From Microthrixaceae bacterium (GTDB lineage Bacteria > Actinomycetota > Acidimicrobiia > Acidimicrobiales > Microtrichaceae): a stretch of 64,000 nucleotides of DNA. The stretch is taken from contig JAMLGJ010000001.1 of NCBI GenBank assembly GCA_023958095.1, positions 147,180-211,179 on the forward strand. The letters run 5' to 3'. A program made the position numbers and the translations under genes. A model generated the notes under the pieces. That model was given only the letters and a program-made list of their open reading frames with translations, ran no database searches and had not been told where the DNA came from. This document shows, one piece after another, positions 1 to 9,059 of this stretch. Each line of letters opens with the position of its first letter. Within the stretch, counting starts at the first letter, position 1.

Positions 1-93
1 CCCGAGGTCCTCGATCGCCCGGACCGTGTCGGTCCAGGTGCGGCCCTCGAGCGGGCCGTGGAGTTGGGCTGCGAACCTGAACTTGCTGGGCAT
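1..93 (-). CDS. LLM class F420-dependent oxidoreductase, N-terminal part
   Basis: Only the first 31 codons are in the window; the gene runs off the left edge. The ATG is at 93 and the peptide starts MPSKFRFAAQLHG, followed by a tryptophan-containing helix (RTWTDTVRAIEDLG). This is the usual first beta strand and first helix of the luciferase-like TIM barrel in actinobacterial F420-dependent oxidoreductases. It starts 9 bases after the stop of the upstream DUF1353 gene on the same strand, so it is probably the third gene of that operon. The assignment rests on 31 residues only, so the subfamily cannot be stated. Confidence 0.6.
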   Translation of the reverse strand, partial: MPSKFRFAAQLHGPLEGRTWTDTVRAIEDLG

Positions 94-102
94 GGGCGCA
101 AC

Positions 103-882
103 CTAGCGGTACGGCGCAGGTGGCGGTGACTGTGCGACCGGCTCGCCCGAACCCCGCGCCGCCAGTGGCCTCAACGCCTGCTCGGCACACCAGTAGATGC
201 CGTAGCCGAGCGCCGTCGCGAGCGCCGGCAGTCCGATCAGCCATGTCGCGTATCCGGCGAGCACACCGGGGCGCAGGCGTCCCGGGCCCCAGAGGAGTGC
301 CGCCGGGAACGGTGCCACCACGGCGGCAGCGGTGACCGCCCAGGCGCCGGCCACCAGGCTCCCGACCAGGGCGACGCTGCCGAGCACCGACAACACGACC
401 CAGCACACGACGGCCGCGCGCACCGTGGCGCCGCGCGACCAACGGGTGGCGAGGGTGACCGCTGCGAACATCAGCTCGCGGCGCAGCAACGGGACACCGG
501 ATGCCTCCATCGCGCGGCGGAAGACCTCGTCGGCGCGGAGCCTGCGCTCGAGGTACCCGGCACCGTCGAGGTCCCCTGCCCGCCGCTCCGCTGCGATCTC
601 GGCCAGGAGCGTGTCATGCACCAGCGCGGAGGGTGTGTGGCGACCGTTCACGGGAACGAACCAGGCCATGAAGAACGGGATCGAGGCGAGGTCGCTCGCG
701 ACCTCGTCACGCAGCGGCACCCGGACCCTCACCTCGCCGTCGTCGTACACGAAGGGCTCCCGCACCGCGAACCGATCGTCACCGAGCTGCTCCAGCACGA
801 ACCTCGCCGGCTCCGCACCGTTCCGATCGAAGAACGGCGCGGTGCGGTCCCCGAAGGACCAGCCGGCAGGGCGGAGCGTCAT
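103..882 (-). CDS. DUF1353 domain membrane protein
   Basis: A 259-residue protein. Residues about 20-145 match the DUF1353 pattern: an aspartate-rich segment around VPLRDEVASDLASIP, then SALVHDTLL and a helical region with paired arginines. The C-terminal half (about 155-235) has two or three hydrophobic segments, ending in a short basic, proline-rich tail. The start codon (882-880) overlaps the stop of the PLP decarboxylase as ATGA, which implies translational coupling and fixes the start. DUF1353 is of unknown function and often phage-associated; no phage genes are nearby here, and the fused membrane tail is not part of the core domain. Confidence 0.8.
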   Translation of the reverse strand: MTLRPAGWSFGDRTAPFFDRNGAEPARFVLEQLGDDRFAVREPFVYDDGEVRVRVPLRDEVASDLASIPFFMAWFVPVNGRHTPSALVHDTLLAEIAAERRAGDLDGAGYLERRLRADEVFRRAMEASGVPLLRRELMFAAVTLATRWSRGATVRAAVVCWVVLSVLGSVALVGSLVAGAWAVTAAAVVAPFPAALLWGPGRLRPGVLAGYATWLIGLPALATALGYGIYWCAEQALRPLAARGSGEPVAQSPPPAPYR

Positions 883-2129
883 GCGCCGTCCACGACTCCG
901 CCGTAGGTGTGCTCCTTGCCCGAGGCACTCCCCTGGTCGGCCACCGAGGCCTGCAGGTCCGATCCGAAGAGCTCCGCGACCTTGTCGTGGCCCGGGGAGA
1001 GCATCACATGGAGCCCACCCTGCTGGCGGTCCATGTTCCAACCACGCTCGTCCATCCGGTCGCCAACGGCCTCGATGTCGACGGGCCGGTCGGAATCGGG
1101 GTCGACCGCGATCTGGAACACGGACATGTCCGGCGAGGGTTCTGCCCGCACGCCATCCACCTGGTCGACCGCGGCGAGGAAGCCCTCGGTGGCCGCGAGC
1201 ACCCGGCGGGCGAGCCGCAGGTAGCCGTTGGAGCCCAGGTGGTTGATCGTGGCCCAGGCACCGGCGATCGGAGGTGCCGGGCGCGTGCCCGCAGCCGAGG
1301 CCGACGCGTACAGGCCACCGGGCCAGTCGTCGTACATGAACACCTGGCGCTGGTAGAGCTCCGGATCCCGGTAGTTGATGGTGGAGATGCCCTTGTAGCA
1401 GTACCCGTACTTGTGGATGTCGGCCGAGAGCGAGGTGACCCCCTCGACCCTGAAGTCCCACGGCGGCACCTCCTGGCCCAGTTGCTCCCAGAACGGCAGC
1501 AGCCAACCGCCCAGGCAGGCATCCACGTGGCAGAGCACGTCTCGTTCCGCCGCGATGGCGGCGATCTCGGTCACCGGGTCGATCACACCGAAGGGGTAGC
1601 CGGGTGCGGATGCGACCACCAGGGCCGTGTCCGGCCCGATCGCCGCTGCGATCGCATCGGGATCAGCGCGTCCGTCGCTGCCCACCTCGGTGAATCGCTG
1701 CGTGACGTCCAGGTACTTGCAGGCCTTCGCGAACGCGGGGTGGGCGGTTCGCGCACAGACCAGTTCGGGGGCCATCACGCCACGGGCGCGCGCGTGGTCA
1801 CGCGCGGTCTGGACCGCGAGGAAGATCGACTCGGTGCCACCGGAGCTCAGTGACCCTGCGCCGGCGCCGAAGAGCGACCGGGCCGCGGCCACGACCTCAC
1901 CCTCCATCCTCAACAGGGTCGCGTACCGGAACGGGTTCAGGGCGTTCTCGTGCAGGAACATCCCCGCGACCTCGTGCTGGAGCTTCTCGAGCTCCGGGTC
2001 GTCGGTGTTGTACACGAGGCTGAACGCCTTGCCCCCACGCCAGTCGAGGTCGCCCTGGCGTTCGACACGCATCTCGTCGAGCAACTCGTCCACCCCGCGC
2101 CCCTCGGCCGGGAAGTCCGTGTCCGTCAT
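879..2129 (-). CDS. PLP-dependent decarboxylase (sphingosine-1-phosphate lyase-like)
   Basis: A 416-residue fold-type I pyridoxal-phosphate enzyme of the group II decarboxylase and sphinganine-1-phosphate aldolase type. SSGGTESI (about 95-102) is the phosphate-binding loop, HVDACLGG holds the cofactor aspartate D203, and SADIHKYG carries the Schiff-base lysine K240. Family members cleave or decarboxylate amino-group substrates in the cytosol; the substrate cannot be read from the sequence. The ATG at 2129 is preceded by a GAGGGGG ribosome site. It leads an operon with the DUF1353 gene and the F420 oxidoreductase. An amino-acid decarboxylase is the main alternative. Confidence 0.85.
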   Translation of the reverse strand: MTDTDFPAEGRGVDELLDEMRVERQGDLDWRGGKAFSLVYNTDDPELEKLQHEVAGMFLHENALNPFRYATLLRMEGEVVAAARSLFGAGAGSLSSGGTESIFLAVQTARDHARARGVMAPELVCARTAHPAFAKACKYLDVTQRFTEVGSDGRADPDAIAAAIGPDTALVVASAPGYPFGVIDPVTEIAAIAAERDVLCHVDACLGGWLLPFWEQLGQEVPPWDFRVEGVTSLSADIHKYGYCYKGISTINYRDPELYQRQVFMYDDWPGGLYASASAAGTRPAPPIAGAWATINHLGSNGYLRLARRVLAATEGFLAAVDQVDGVRAEPSPDMSVFQIAVDPDSDRPVDIEAVGDRMDERGWNMDRQQGGLHVMLSPGHDKVAELFGSDLQASVADQGSASGKEHTYGGVVDGA

Positions 2130-2235
2130 CTGATCCCCCTCGATCGCTGTCCGTGTGGCGACTGTACAGACCGTGGGCCCGTGGCCCCGAGAAACCAGTG
2201 GTCCGGGACCGGTCCCGGTGGGTGAGAATGGAACC

Positions 2236-3081
2236 ATGCGTGAACCGGTCGGGCCCTCGGGACCCAATGGCATCGGGCCCACCGAGACCCCGACGACGCC
2301 CTCCGCCGGGTCCACGCGGCGCGATGGGCGCGATGGGGAGGCCGACCTCGTGCTCTCGGCGCGCGGGTTGCGCAAGAGCTTCGAGTCCAAGGAAGCCGTG
2401 GCGGGCATCGACCTGCGCATCCACCCGGGTGAGCGGGTGGGGATCGTGGGCCCGAACGGAGCGGGCAAGACGACCACGCTGCTGATGCTGCTCGGGGCGA
2501 TCGCGCCCGACGCCGGATCCGTCGAGCTGGTCGGACAGGCGCTTCCCGAGCGGCGGGCGGCGGCGATGGCGGAGGTGGGTTTCGCCGCCGGCTACATACC
2601 GCTTCCCGAACGCATGACCGTCGCCGAGACCCTTGACCTGTTCGCAACCCTCTACGGCGTCGAGGATCCGCCCGCCGCGGCCGCCGGGGTGCTCGAGGAG
2701 CTGGGGATCACCCACCTCGCCCCGCAGCGCTGCGAGTCGTTGTCCTCCGGCCAGGGCACCCTCGTCGGGTTCGCGAAGGCGGTGATACACCGTCCCCGCC
2801 TGATCGTGCTGGACGAACCCACCGCTTCGTTGGATCCCGATGTGGCCATGCGGGTGCGTGACCGGCTCGAGGTGATGAACCGCGAGCACAACGCAACCCT
2901 GCTGCTGACCAGCCATGACATGCGCGAGGTGGAACGCCTGACGACCAGGGTGGTGTTCCTGAGAGCGGGCCGGATCATCGCGGACGGCCCGGCTGCCGAG
3001 GTGGTGGCCCGTGCGGGGTACAGCGACCTCGAGACGATGTTCCTGGCCGAGGCGGCGCGACTGCGGGGAGAAGAGGTATGA
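2236..3081 (+). CDS. ABC transporter ATP-binding protein
   Basis: A 281-residue ATPase with Walker A GPNGAGKT (72-79), signature LSSGQ (169-173), Walker B LIVLDEP (189-195) and H-loop histidine H227. It is the motor of an exporter of the ABC-2 (drug or polysaccharide) class with the next gene, whose start overlaps its stop as ATGA. The first 35 residues are a low-complexity Gly/Pro/Thr extension before the domain. The ATG at 2236 follows a GAGAAT -10-like box by 6 bases, suggesting a leaderless start; an in-frame ATG at 2155 would add 27 residues and is less likely. The gene is divergent from the PLP decarboxylase. Confidence 0.9.
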   Translation: MREPVGPSGPNGIGPTETPTTPSAGSTRRDGRDGEADLVLSARGLRKSFESKEAVAGIDLRIHPGERVGIVGPNGAGKTTTLLMLLGAIAPDAGSVELVGQALPERRAAAMAEVGFAAGYIPLPERMTVAETLDLFATLYGVEDPPAAAAGVLEELGITHLAPQRCESLSSGQGTLVGFAKAVIHRPRLIVLDEPTASLDPDVAMRVRDRLEVMNREHNATLLLTSHDMREVERLTTRVVFLRAGRIIADGPAAEVVARAGYSDLETMFLAEAARLRGEEV

Positions 3082-3905
3082 CGGACACCGCCGCGGGCAC
3101 CACGGCCGGGACAACCCGAGGGCGCTCCGGCTCGCGCCGGCGGGTCATGGCGATGACGCGTCGCAACATCCTGGTCCAGGCACGCAACCCCGGGCACTGG
3201 TTCCTGCTGTTGGTCCTTCCGGTGGTCGACGGCCTGCTGTTCGGTTCCATCGGCGTGGCCTTCGGCGAGGGTGAGGCTCCGGTGCGCCTGCTCATGACCG
3301 GCGTGATGCTGTTCCACCTGATCTGGCAGGTGACCCTCGCGGGGTCGCTGGGCCTGCTCGAGGAGGTCTGGTCGCGCAACCTCATGAACCTGATCGCCAC
3401 GCCCCTGTCCGAACGCGAGTTCCTCGGGGCCCTGGGCGTGGTGGGTCTGCTACGCACCGTGGTCTCGGTGAGCGTCATCGCGCTCATAGGGGCGGGCTTC
3501 TACGCGGTCTCACCCGACTCGGCGGGTTGGGCACTCGTGCCGGGTGCCGCGATCCTGTTGGTCTTCGGATGGGCGATCACGCTGTTCGTGATCGGGCTCA
3601 CCCTGCAGTACGGCGACAGCGCGGAGGTGTTCTCGTGGGGCACCCTCGTGCTGCTGATGCCGCTGTCGGGGGTCTTCTACCCGGTGGAGTCGCTCCCGGC
3701 GGTGCTGCAGCCCATCGCGGAGGCGATCCCCCTGACCAGGGTCTTCGAAGCCGTCCAGCAGGGCCTCACCACCGGCGAGGTGGCCTGGGGCGAGCTCGCG
3801 CTCGCCGCGGTCGGCACCGCGGTGACGCTGGTGGCCGCGATCTGGTTCGTGGACCGTCAGCTGCGCCGGTTCCGTCGACTCGGTTGGGTCACCCGGTTCA
3901 CCTGA
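3078..3905 (+). CDS. ABC-2 type transporter permease
   Basis: A 275-residue integral membrane protein with about six hydrophobic segments between residues 40 and 260, in the ABC-2 membrane topology. The cytoplasmic N-terminus is basic (RGRSGSRRRVMAMTRRN). The segment PLSGVFYPVESLPAVLQPIAEAIPLTRVFEA is split by the usual conserved PxSG-FYP and LPxxLQ pattern of ABC-2 permeases. Its ATG lies in the stop of the ATPase gene (ATGA), so the two form one exporter. The exported substrate is unknown. Confidence 0.9.
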   Translation: MTDTAAGTTAGTTRGRSGSRRRVMAMTRRNILVQARNPGHWFLLLVLPVVDGLLFGSIGVAFGEGEAPVRLLMTGVMLFHLIWQVTLAGSLGLLEEVWSRNLMNLIATPLSEREFLGALGVVGLLRTVVSVSVIALIGAGFYAVSPDSAGWALVPGAAILLVFGWAITLFVIGLTLQYGDSAEVFSWGTLVLLMPLSGVFYPVESLPAVLQPIAEAIPLTRVFEAVQQGLTTGEVAWGELALAAVGTAVTLVAAIWFVDRQLRRFRRLGWVTRFT

Positions 3906-3927
3906 GCGGAACCGGCGCCAGTACGGG

Positions 3928-4275
3928 TCACTTGCCGATCTCGACCTCGTGTGCGGCCCGGTCCATGGCGCCCGCCAGCTCCAGGTCCAACTCGGTCACG
4001 CCCCCTCGGTCGTGGGTGCTCAGCTCCACCGTGACCCGGTCATGGACGTTCTCCCACTTCGGGTGGTGGTCCAGCTCGTCCGCTACCGGGGCCACCTTGG
4101 CCATGAAGCGCATCGCGGCGCCGAAGCTCTCGAAGCGGTACTCGCGCAGCAGGCGGTCGCTGCCGGTGCCGACCGCCCAGGGGTGGTGGTCCGCGGCCCA
4201 GCTGCGCAGGTCATCGTCCGACAGGCGTTCGCGGCGCGGGGCTTCCTCGGGGCTGGCATCGGTGCTGTCGTTCAT
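3928..4275 (-). CDS. 4a-hydroxytetrahydrobiopterin dehydratase (pterin carbinolamine dehydratase)
   Basis: A 115-residue protein of the PCD/DCoH family. The catalytic block DHHPKWENVHDRVTVEL has the paired histidines H69-H71 region (H70, H71) and is followed by THDRGGVTELD with the third conserved histidine H88. The enzyme dehydrates 4a-hydroxy-pterin to recycle the cofactor of aromatic amino acid hydroxylases. No hydroxylase gene is nearby, so the partner lies elsewhere or the protein has another role, as is common in bacteria. It converges with the ABC exporter; the 25-residue acidic N-terminal extension is not part of the fold. Confidence 0.9.
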   Translation of the reverse strand: MNDSTDASPEEAPRRERLSDDDLRSWAADHHPWAVGTGSDRLLREYRFESFGAAMRFMAKVAPVADELDHHPKWENVHDRVTVELSTHDRGGVTELDLELAGAMDRAAHEVEIGK

Positions 4276-4348
4276 GGTTCGATCGTTCCACAAGTGACTC
4301 CGCAGATGCTCGCGCCCGGGTGACCCACGGTTCCGGGGAGGAGACCCG

Positions 4349-5926
4349 TTGGGAACGATCCCGCTGACAGAACCCGCCGGACCGCACGCGGCCCTCGCCG
4401 CGAACGACCCGCGTCGTGTGCGCAGGGCGGTGCTCGCGGCCACCGGGGAGGCCCGAAACGACGCCTCCGCGACACTCACCGACGCGGTCACGCTCATGGC
4501 GGCGGCCGTGGGCGCCGCCCTCGAGCCGCTTCCGGGCGCGGGGGCCGCTGCGATCCGGAACAGCACCACCCTGGTGTGCGCAACAGTGGGTTCGGACGAC
4601 TCACCCGACCCGGCCGGTGCGGTTGCCTCGCTGCTCGACCTGGTGGGCGCGACCACGATGGTGGCCTCGATCGGGGTCCCCCAGCAGCGCCTGGTGAGCA
4701 ACGCCCTCCTGGCGGTGGAGACCGGTGCGGCCGACGCGGTGCTGGTGCTCGGGGGCGAGGCCAAGGCCAGTTCCCTGGCCGCTCGACGCAACGACCTCGA
4801 GGCGCCACCGGTTCCATGTGGCACCGGCCCCGACCATCCACTCGTACCGGTGGGCGAGTTGATGGCCGAACCGGAGATCGCCGCTGCCCTGTGGGATCCG
4901 TATGCCCAGTACGCACTGATCGATTCCGCGCTCGCGCTCCGTGAGGGGAGCTCGCCGCGGCAACTCCTCGCCGAGGTCTCCGAGCTGTGGCGACGCTTCG
5001 ACAGGGTCGCCTCCACCAACCCGCGGGCGGCGTTCACGGGACCGCCGCACACCGCGGAGGACCTGGCCACCACGACCTCCGCGAACCGCCTGCTGGCCTT
5101 CCCCTACAACAAGTGGCACTCCACCCAGTGGGCCCTCGACCACGCTTCGGCCCTGGTCATCTGCTCCGAGGAGCTCGCCCTCGGAGCCGGCATCCCGGCC
5201 GAGGAGCTGCTCCACCCGCAGGTGGCCCTCGACTCGTCGTTCGGCACGAGCCTGTCCAGGCGAGCCGAGCCCCACCGCTGGCCCGCCATGGGCGTGCTCG
5301 GGGAGGCGGCCTCGACCCACCTGGACACATCGCTCGACGAGATCGCCACCTGCGAGGTGTACTCCTGCTTCCCGGCGGCGGTCCGTGTGCAGCAACGGGA
5401 GCTGGGACTGGACCTCGCCGGCACACCCACCCTCACCGGAGGGATGCCGTTCGCCGGCGGACCGTTCAACCACTTCACCTACATGGCCACCGACGCGGTG
5501 CGGCAACGGATGCTCGGGCACTCCGGAGTCGGACCATCAGGGGATCTGGGCCTCGTCACGACGGTGTCCGGGCTGTTGACCAAGCCGGGCCTGATGGTCT
5601 GGGGTCGCGAACCACACGGCGACGGCGCGCTGGTAGCGGATCTGGCCGGGGCCGCGCGTGGCGGCACCGCGGAGGTCGCAGTGGCCCCCTTCGAGCCCGA
5701 GCGCGGCATCGAGCCCGGTGACACGGTGTTGGCGGCAACGGTCACCGGCGGATTCGACCCGAAGCTGTTCTCCCTCGTGGATGACCGCGAGGGGATCAGG
5801 CACGTCGTGTCGGCCGGCGCACCGGAGGGCGACCCGGCAGACGCGCTGGGGGAGGTCCTGGCCGACGCGGCCCCTCACTCCGAGAACACCCGGCGGAACC
5901 ACCCGCCCCAGCGTGACCGGTGGTAG
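4349..5926 (+). CDS. thiolase-like protein, acetyl-CoA acetyltransferase family without the usual catalytic residues
   Basis: A 525-residue protein that starts at a TTG (4349) behind a strong GGGGAGGAG ribosome site. Two thiolase halves are recognisable: the first ends in NALLAVETGAADAVLVLGGE, the second has CEVYSCFPAAV (about 335-345) and GGMPFAGGPFNHF. The N-terminal nucleophile loop NxCxxG of true thiolases is replaced by VASIGVPQQ, and the C-terminal GHPxGxxG loop is absent. This pattern is typical of the mycobacterial-type acetyl-CoA acetyltransferase homologues of uncertain activity. Its 3' end overlaps the convergent AlbA_2 gene by 52 bases. Confidence 0.75.
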   Translation: MGTIPLTEPAGPHAALAANDPRRVRRAVLAATGEARNDASATLTDAVTLMAAAVGAALEPLPGAGAAAIRNSTTLVCATVGSDDSPDPAGAVASLLDLVGATTMVASIGVPQQRLVSNALLAVETGAADAVLVLGGEAKASSLAARRNDLEAPPVPCGTGPDHPLVPVGELMAEPEIAAALWDPYAQYALIDSALALREGSSPRQLLAEVSELWRRFDRVASTNPRAAFTGPPHTAEDLATTTSANRLLAFPYNKWHSTQWALDHASALVICSEELALGAGIPAEELLHPQVALDSSFGTSLSRRAEPHRWPAMGVLGEAASTHLDTSLDEIATCEVYSCFPAAVRVQQRELGLDLAGTPTLTGGMPFAGGPFNHFTYMATDAVRQRMLGHSGVGPSGDLGLVTTVSGLLTKPGLMVWGREPHGDGALVADLAGAARGGTAEVAVAPFEPERGIEPGDTVLAATVTGGFDPKLFSLVDDREGIRHVVSAGAPEGDPADALGEVLADAAPHSENTRRNHPPQRDRW

Positions 5927-6831
5927 TCGAGCATCTCGTCGATGCGCAGCGACCGCGTGCCGTTGCCGGTCCTGACCCAGAACTCGGGTTCGGGTGAACC
6001 CCCTCCCTTGACCCTGGGCGGCGTCATGTACACCGGAACCGGCGATGGCTCGACGTCGATGCGGCACACCAGCTGCGCGTCCTCGTTGCGGTCGGCCCAC
6101 TTCCCCGCCGCATCGCTGCGCACCGCACCGCCGTCCGCCACGGGATCGTCGAATCCGATGCGGACCCGCGACATCGCGGGAAGGCCGAGGCTGGTGCGCA
6201 ACAGGTCGGTCACGAACAGCTCGTAGCGGTCCACGTCGGGCACCTTCACCAGCGGCAGGTCGGGTCCGATGCCGAGCACCTCGCCCTCGTCGGTCACTCC
6301 CACGAGCAGCGTGCCACCGCGACCGTTCAGGAAGCCGCAAACCGTACGGGCCACCATCGACTCGATCACCGGGTCGCGCTCGCCGGTGTGGGTGTTGCGG
6401 CGGGCCGTCGACTTGAACTCGACCTCGGTCGACTCACCGATCCGGATGAGCTCGGCGGTCGGTGTGTCGTGCACGTCGGGCGCAGGCCTGAAGCGGTGCT
6501 CCACGACGGTGCCCACCAACAGGAACAGGATCGTGAGCACGAGGGTCAACAACAGGGCCAGCAGCGTCGGGTCGCGGTCGAGGGCGCTGGCGAGGCCGAA
6601 GGACAGCGACCCCGCCAGCGCCGCGAGGATTGCCGAGGTCGGCCACGACACCGAACGGACCCGGGGCACCAGCAGGCGCGCCACCGCCGCGATCCCGAAG
6701 CCGAGGGCGACTGCTGCGGCAACGTCCCAGTAGGAGCCCTCGAACGGCTGGGTCTGGGCGAACGGGCCCACCGCAACGATCGCCGGCACCCCGCCCGCCA
6801 ACAGGTCCCCGGCGATCAGGAGGTCCAGCAT
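5875..6831 (-). CDS. membrane protein with AlbA_2 (Schlafen-like) domain
   Basis: A 318-residue protein. Residues about 35-110 form three or four membrane segments. Residues about 131-255 are an AlbA_2 domain: GESTEVEFKST opens it and FLNGRGGTLLVGV follows, with the glutamate-lysine pair and the glycine turn that define the family. AlbA_2 domains occur in helix-turn-helix regulators and in Schlafen-related nucleases; the acidic residue and K140 are conserved but activity is not provable here. The start at 6831 overlaps the end of the carboxylesterase gene by 16 bases, which supports co-transcription, though no good ribosome site is visible and a later GTG is possible. Confidence 0.7.
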   Translation of the reverse strand: MLDLLIAGDLLAGGVPAIVAVGPFAQTQPFEGSYWDVAAAVALGFGIAAVARLLVPRVRSVSWPTSAILAALAGSLSFGLASALDRDPTLLALLLTLVLTILFLLVGTVVEHRFRPAPDVHDTPTAELIRIGESTEVEFKSTARRNTHTGERDPVIESMVARTVCGFLNGRGGTLLVGVTDEGEVLGIGPDLPLVKVPDVDRYELFVTDLLRTSLGLPAMSRVRIGFDDPVADGGAVRSDAAGKWADRNEDAQLVCRIDVEPSPVPVYMTPPRVKGGGSPEPEFWVRTGNGTRSLRIDEMLDYHRSRWGGWFRRVFSE

Positions 6832-8372
6832 CCGAGGGAGCCGGCGTGGGGATCCACGAGCACCTCGGGTCGGGAGTCCAGTCGCAGCACCGGCCGACTG
6901 CCACCGTCGACGGCCGGCCAGTCGATCCCCTCGAGGTCCGGACGCCCGTGACGGGCGAACTCGATCCAGGCACGGTGCATCGACGAGGCCAGGTCTACCG
7001 GTGCCTCCGGGCCGAGCAGCACGTGCAACCGGTGGTCGGTGACCATGTCGAACACGAAGGGGATCTCGACCGCGTGGGAAGCCCCGATCAGGCCACCCAT
7101 CGCGGGGCTCCGCCAGTCGAAGCGGTACTGCCACACCGGCGCGTGCGGCCGGTGCGCGTCGGCCAGCTGGACCGCGGGGGCCCGGAACACCAGGTCGGTG
7201 AACACTGCGTTCTCGAGCTCGGCGACCGATGCGTCGGGATGCTCGCTCTCGTAGGCCGCCACGACCGACTCGGGGTCCGGGTGCACGTGCGCCAGCCGGG
7301 CGAGCACCGCGGATCGTTCGGTGGAGGGAGGCGACATGAGGGCGAACAGGTTCCACTCCTCGAGGTTCGTGCCGATGAGCAGCGGCACCTGCGCACCCTG
7401 CCCGGACCGGACCTGTGCGAGCGGGTCCGAGGGCAGCACCGATCCGTCCGCGACGGGCCTGAAGGGGAGGAAGGCGAGCGGGTTGCGGTGGCGCCGCAGC
7501 ACCGCCTCGGGGTCGCCGATGCGTGCCGTGGACATCTTCGAGTGGGCCACGAGCAGGTCCTGGACAGGGGCGGCCAGCAGCTCCTCGATCCCGCCCATAC
7601 CGGCGTGTTCCATGAACTCCGCAGTGGTGTCGCGGGCATCCGCGGGGGCCTTGGCCGCTGCCAGGGCACCCGACTGCGCGATCGCCCCGTGGAACAGGCC
7701 ACGTGCTGCGGGCATCGTGAGCAGGGAGGACACGCTCATCGCTCCGGCCGACTCGCCGAAGATCGTGACCCTGCCGGGGTCGCCCCCGAAGGCCCCGATG
7801 TTGCGCTGCACCCACCGCAGGGCCTCCACCTGGTCGAGCAGGCCCACGTTGCCCGAACCGGCGAACGCACCGTCGAGGTGGCCGAGTTCGAGGAAGCCGA
7901 GGCTGCCCAGGCGGTAGTTGACGCTCACGTACACCACGCCGCTGCGGGCGAACGACTCGCCGTGGTAGATCGGGGACGAACCCGACCCCATCTCGAACCC
8001 GCCGCCATGGATCCACACCATCACCGGCAACGGTTCATCGGGGGTCGGGTCAGGTGTCCACACGTTGAGGTGAAGGCAGTCCTCGTCCCACTGCTCGGCC
8101 TCCCCACCGAAGAGCGCGTCCATCATCGAGGGATTCTGCGGCGAGATCGCGCGGAACTCGGTCGCGTCCAGCACCTCCCCGAAGCCCTCGAGGGGCACCG
8201 GGGGAGCGAAGCGTCCCGCCCCGGACGTGGTCGCGGCGAAGGGGACGCCGGCGAAGCGCGCCACCCCTTCGTGGAGCAGGCCTCGCACGGTACCCGCGGG
8301 GCCCGTCACCTCGATCGTCTCGGGCGTGCCGCCCCCTGTCGTCGCGTTGCTCGGTCCTGCAGTCGTGCTCAT
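6816..8372 (-). CDS. type B carboxylesterase (alpha/beta hydrolase)
   Basis: A 518-residue esterase. HGGGF (122-126) is the oxyanion hole, GESAG gives the nucleophile S208, and EDCLHLNVW is the conserved disulfide-loop block of the COesterase family. The length is normal. No signal peptide is visible, so a cytosolic site is likely. It hydrolyses carboxylic esters; the substrate is unknown. It is followed by the AlbA_2 gene with a short overlap. Confidence 0.9.
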   Translation of the reverse strand: MSTTAGPSNATTGGGTPETIEVTGPAGTVRGLLHEGVARFAGVPFAATTSGAGRFAPPVPLEGFGEVLDATEFRAISPQNPSMMDALFGGEAEQWDEDCLHLNVWTPDPTPDEPLPVMVWIHGGGFEMGSGSSPIYHGESFARSGVVYVSVNYRLGSLGFLELGHLDGAFAGSGNVGLLDQVEALRWVQRNIGAFGGDPGRVTIFGESAGAMSVSSLLTMPAARGLFHGAIAQSGALAAAKAPADARDTTAEFMEHAGMGGIEELLAAPVQDLLVAHSKMSTARIGDPEAVLRRHRNPLAFLPFRPVADGSVLPSDPLAQVRSGQGAQVPLLIGTNLEEWNLFALMSPPSTERSAVLARLAHVHPDPESVVAAYESEHPDASVAELENAVFTDLVFRAPAVQLADAHRPHAPVWQYRFDWRSPAMGGLIGASHAVEIPFVFDMVTDHRLHVLLGPEAPVDLASSMHRAWIEFARHGRPDLEGIDWPAVDGGSRPVLRLDSRPEVLVDPHAGSLGCWTS

Positions 8373-8430
8373 GGTGTTGCTACCCCCGTGTGTGGAACGT
8401 GTCGCGGACCCGTGGTGAGTGTCCCGGACC

Positions 8431-8994
8431 CTATTGTGCTCCGCCCCGCGGTGACCCCGAACCCCGGCGCGGCGCGCTCAGCACCGCGATCACGGCGGTC
8501 AGACCGATGAGGAGCGGGAACAGCACCTGCAGGGTGAGTGACTGTCCGACCCAGACCTCGCGTGGACCCACCACCTCCATGAGGTCGCGTGCCAGCAGCA
8601 CCGGCACCAGGGCCCCCAGGACGGTGGCGGCCAGGGCGGGCAGGGCCCGCCAGCGCCCGCGCAGCAGCAGCGCCGGGAGCACCGCGACCACGCACACCGC
8701 CCAGGCACGCATCGCGTCGCTGAGGGACTCGGTGCGGATCGGGGCTTCGCTCCACGCCAGCACGGCTGCTGCGAGCTGCAGCAGGTAGAAGGCCAGCAGG
8801 GCGAAGAGGAACGCACTCCGGGGGCGCCGCGCGGTGCCCGTCGTCGGCTCGGCCGCCGGGGTGGACTCGGCGGCGGGCCGGGTGGACTCGTCGCGGCGCG
8901 TCGGGCTGGGGATCGGAGCCGACGGCGCGAGCGGCGACCACACCGGTACCGGCCCCACGACCGGAGGCGACGCGACAGCTCCCTCCTCGGACAC
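8431..8994 (-). CDS. hypothetical membrane protein
   Basis: A 187-residue protein with a GTG start. Residues 1-55 are a Pro/Ser/Thr/Ala-rich cytoplasmic stretch. Four hydrophobic helices follow at roughly 58-80, 90-112, 116-135 and 150-172, then a short basic tail. No family was recognised. A TATCGT box at 9001-9006 sits 6 bases upstream of the GTG, so the message is probably leaderless. It is divergent from the PAS-GGDEF gene. Confidence 0.6.
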   Translation of the reverse strand: MSEEGAVASPPVVGPVPVWSPLAPSAPIPSPTRRDESTRPAAESTPAAEPTTGTARRPRSAFLFALLAFYLLQLAAAVLAWSEAPIRTESLSDAMRAWAVCVVAVLPALLLRGRWRALPALAATVLGALVPVLLARDLMEVVGPREVWVGQSLTLQVLFPLLIGLTAVIAVLSAPRRGSGSPRGGAQ

Positions 8995-9059
8995 ACCGCG
9001 ACGATACCGGCGCGACCGGGGGCGTGGGGATTCGGAACCACACCCCTAGCCTTGGGGCC
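8995..9059. promoter_or_regulatory. divergent pair of leaderless promoters
   Basis: This 65-base spacer holds two -10 boxes facing apart. TATCGT (minus strand, 9006-9001) lies 6 bases before the GTG at 8994. TAGCCT (plus strand, 9047-9052) lies 7 bases before the ATG at 9060. Neither side has a Shine-Dalgarno sequence. Transcription would start at or next to each start codon. Confidence 0.55.

Noticed and set aside
103..882. DUF1353 protein as a sign of a prophage
   Set aside because: DUF1353 occurs in phages, but no capsid, tail, integrase or lysis gene is nearby, and the gene is coupled to a PLP enzyme.
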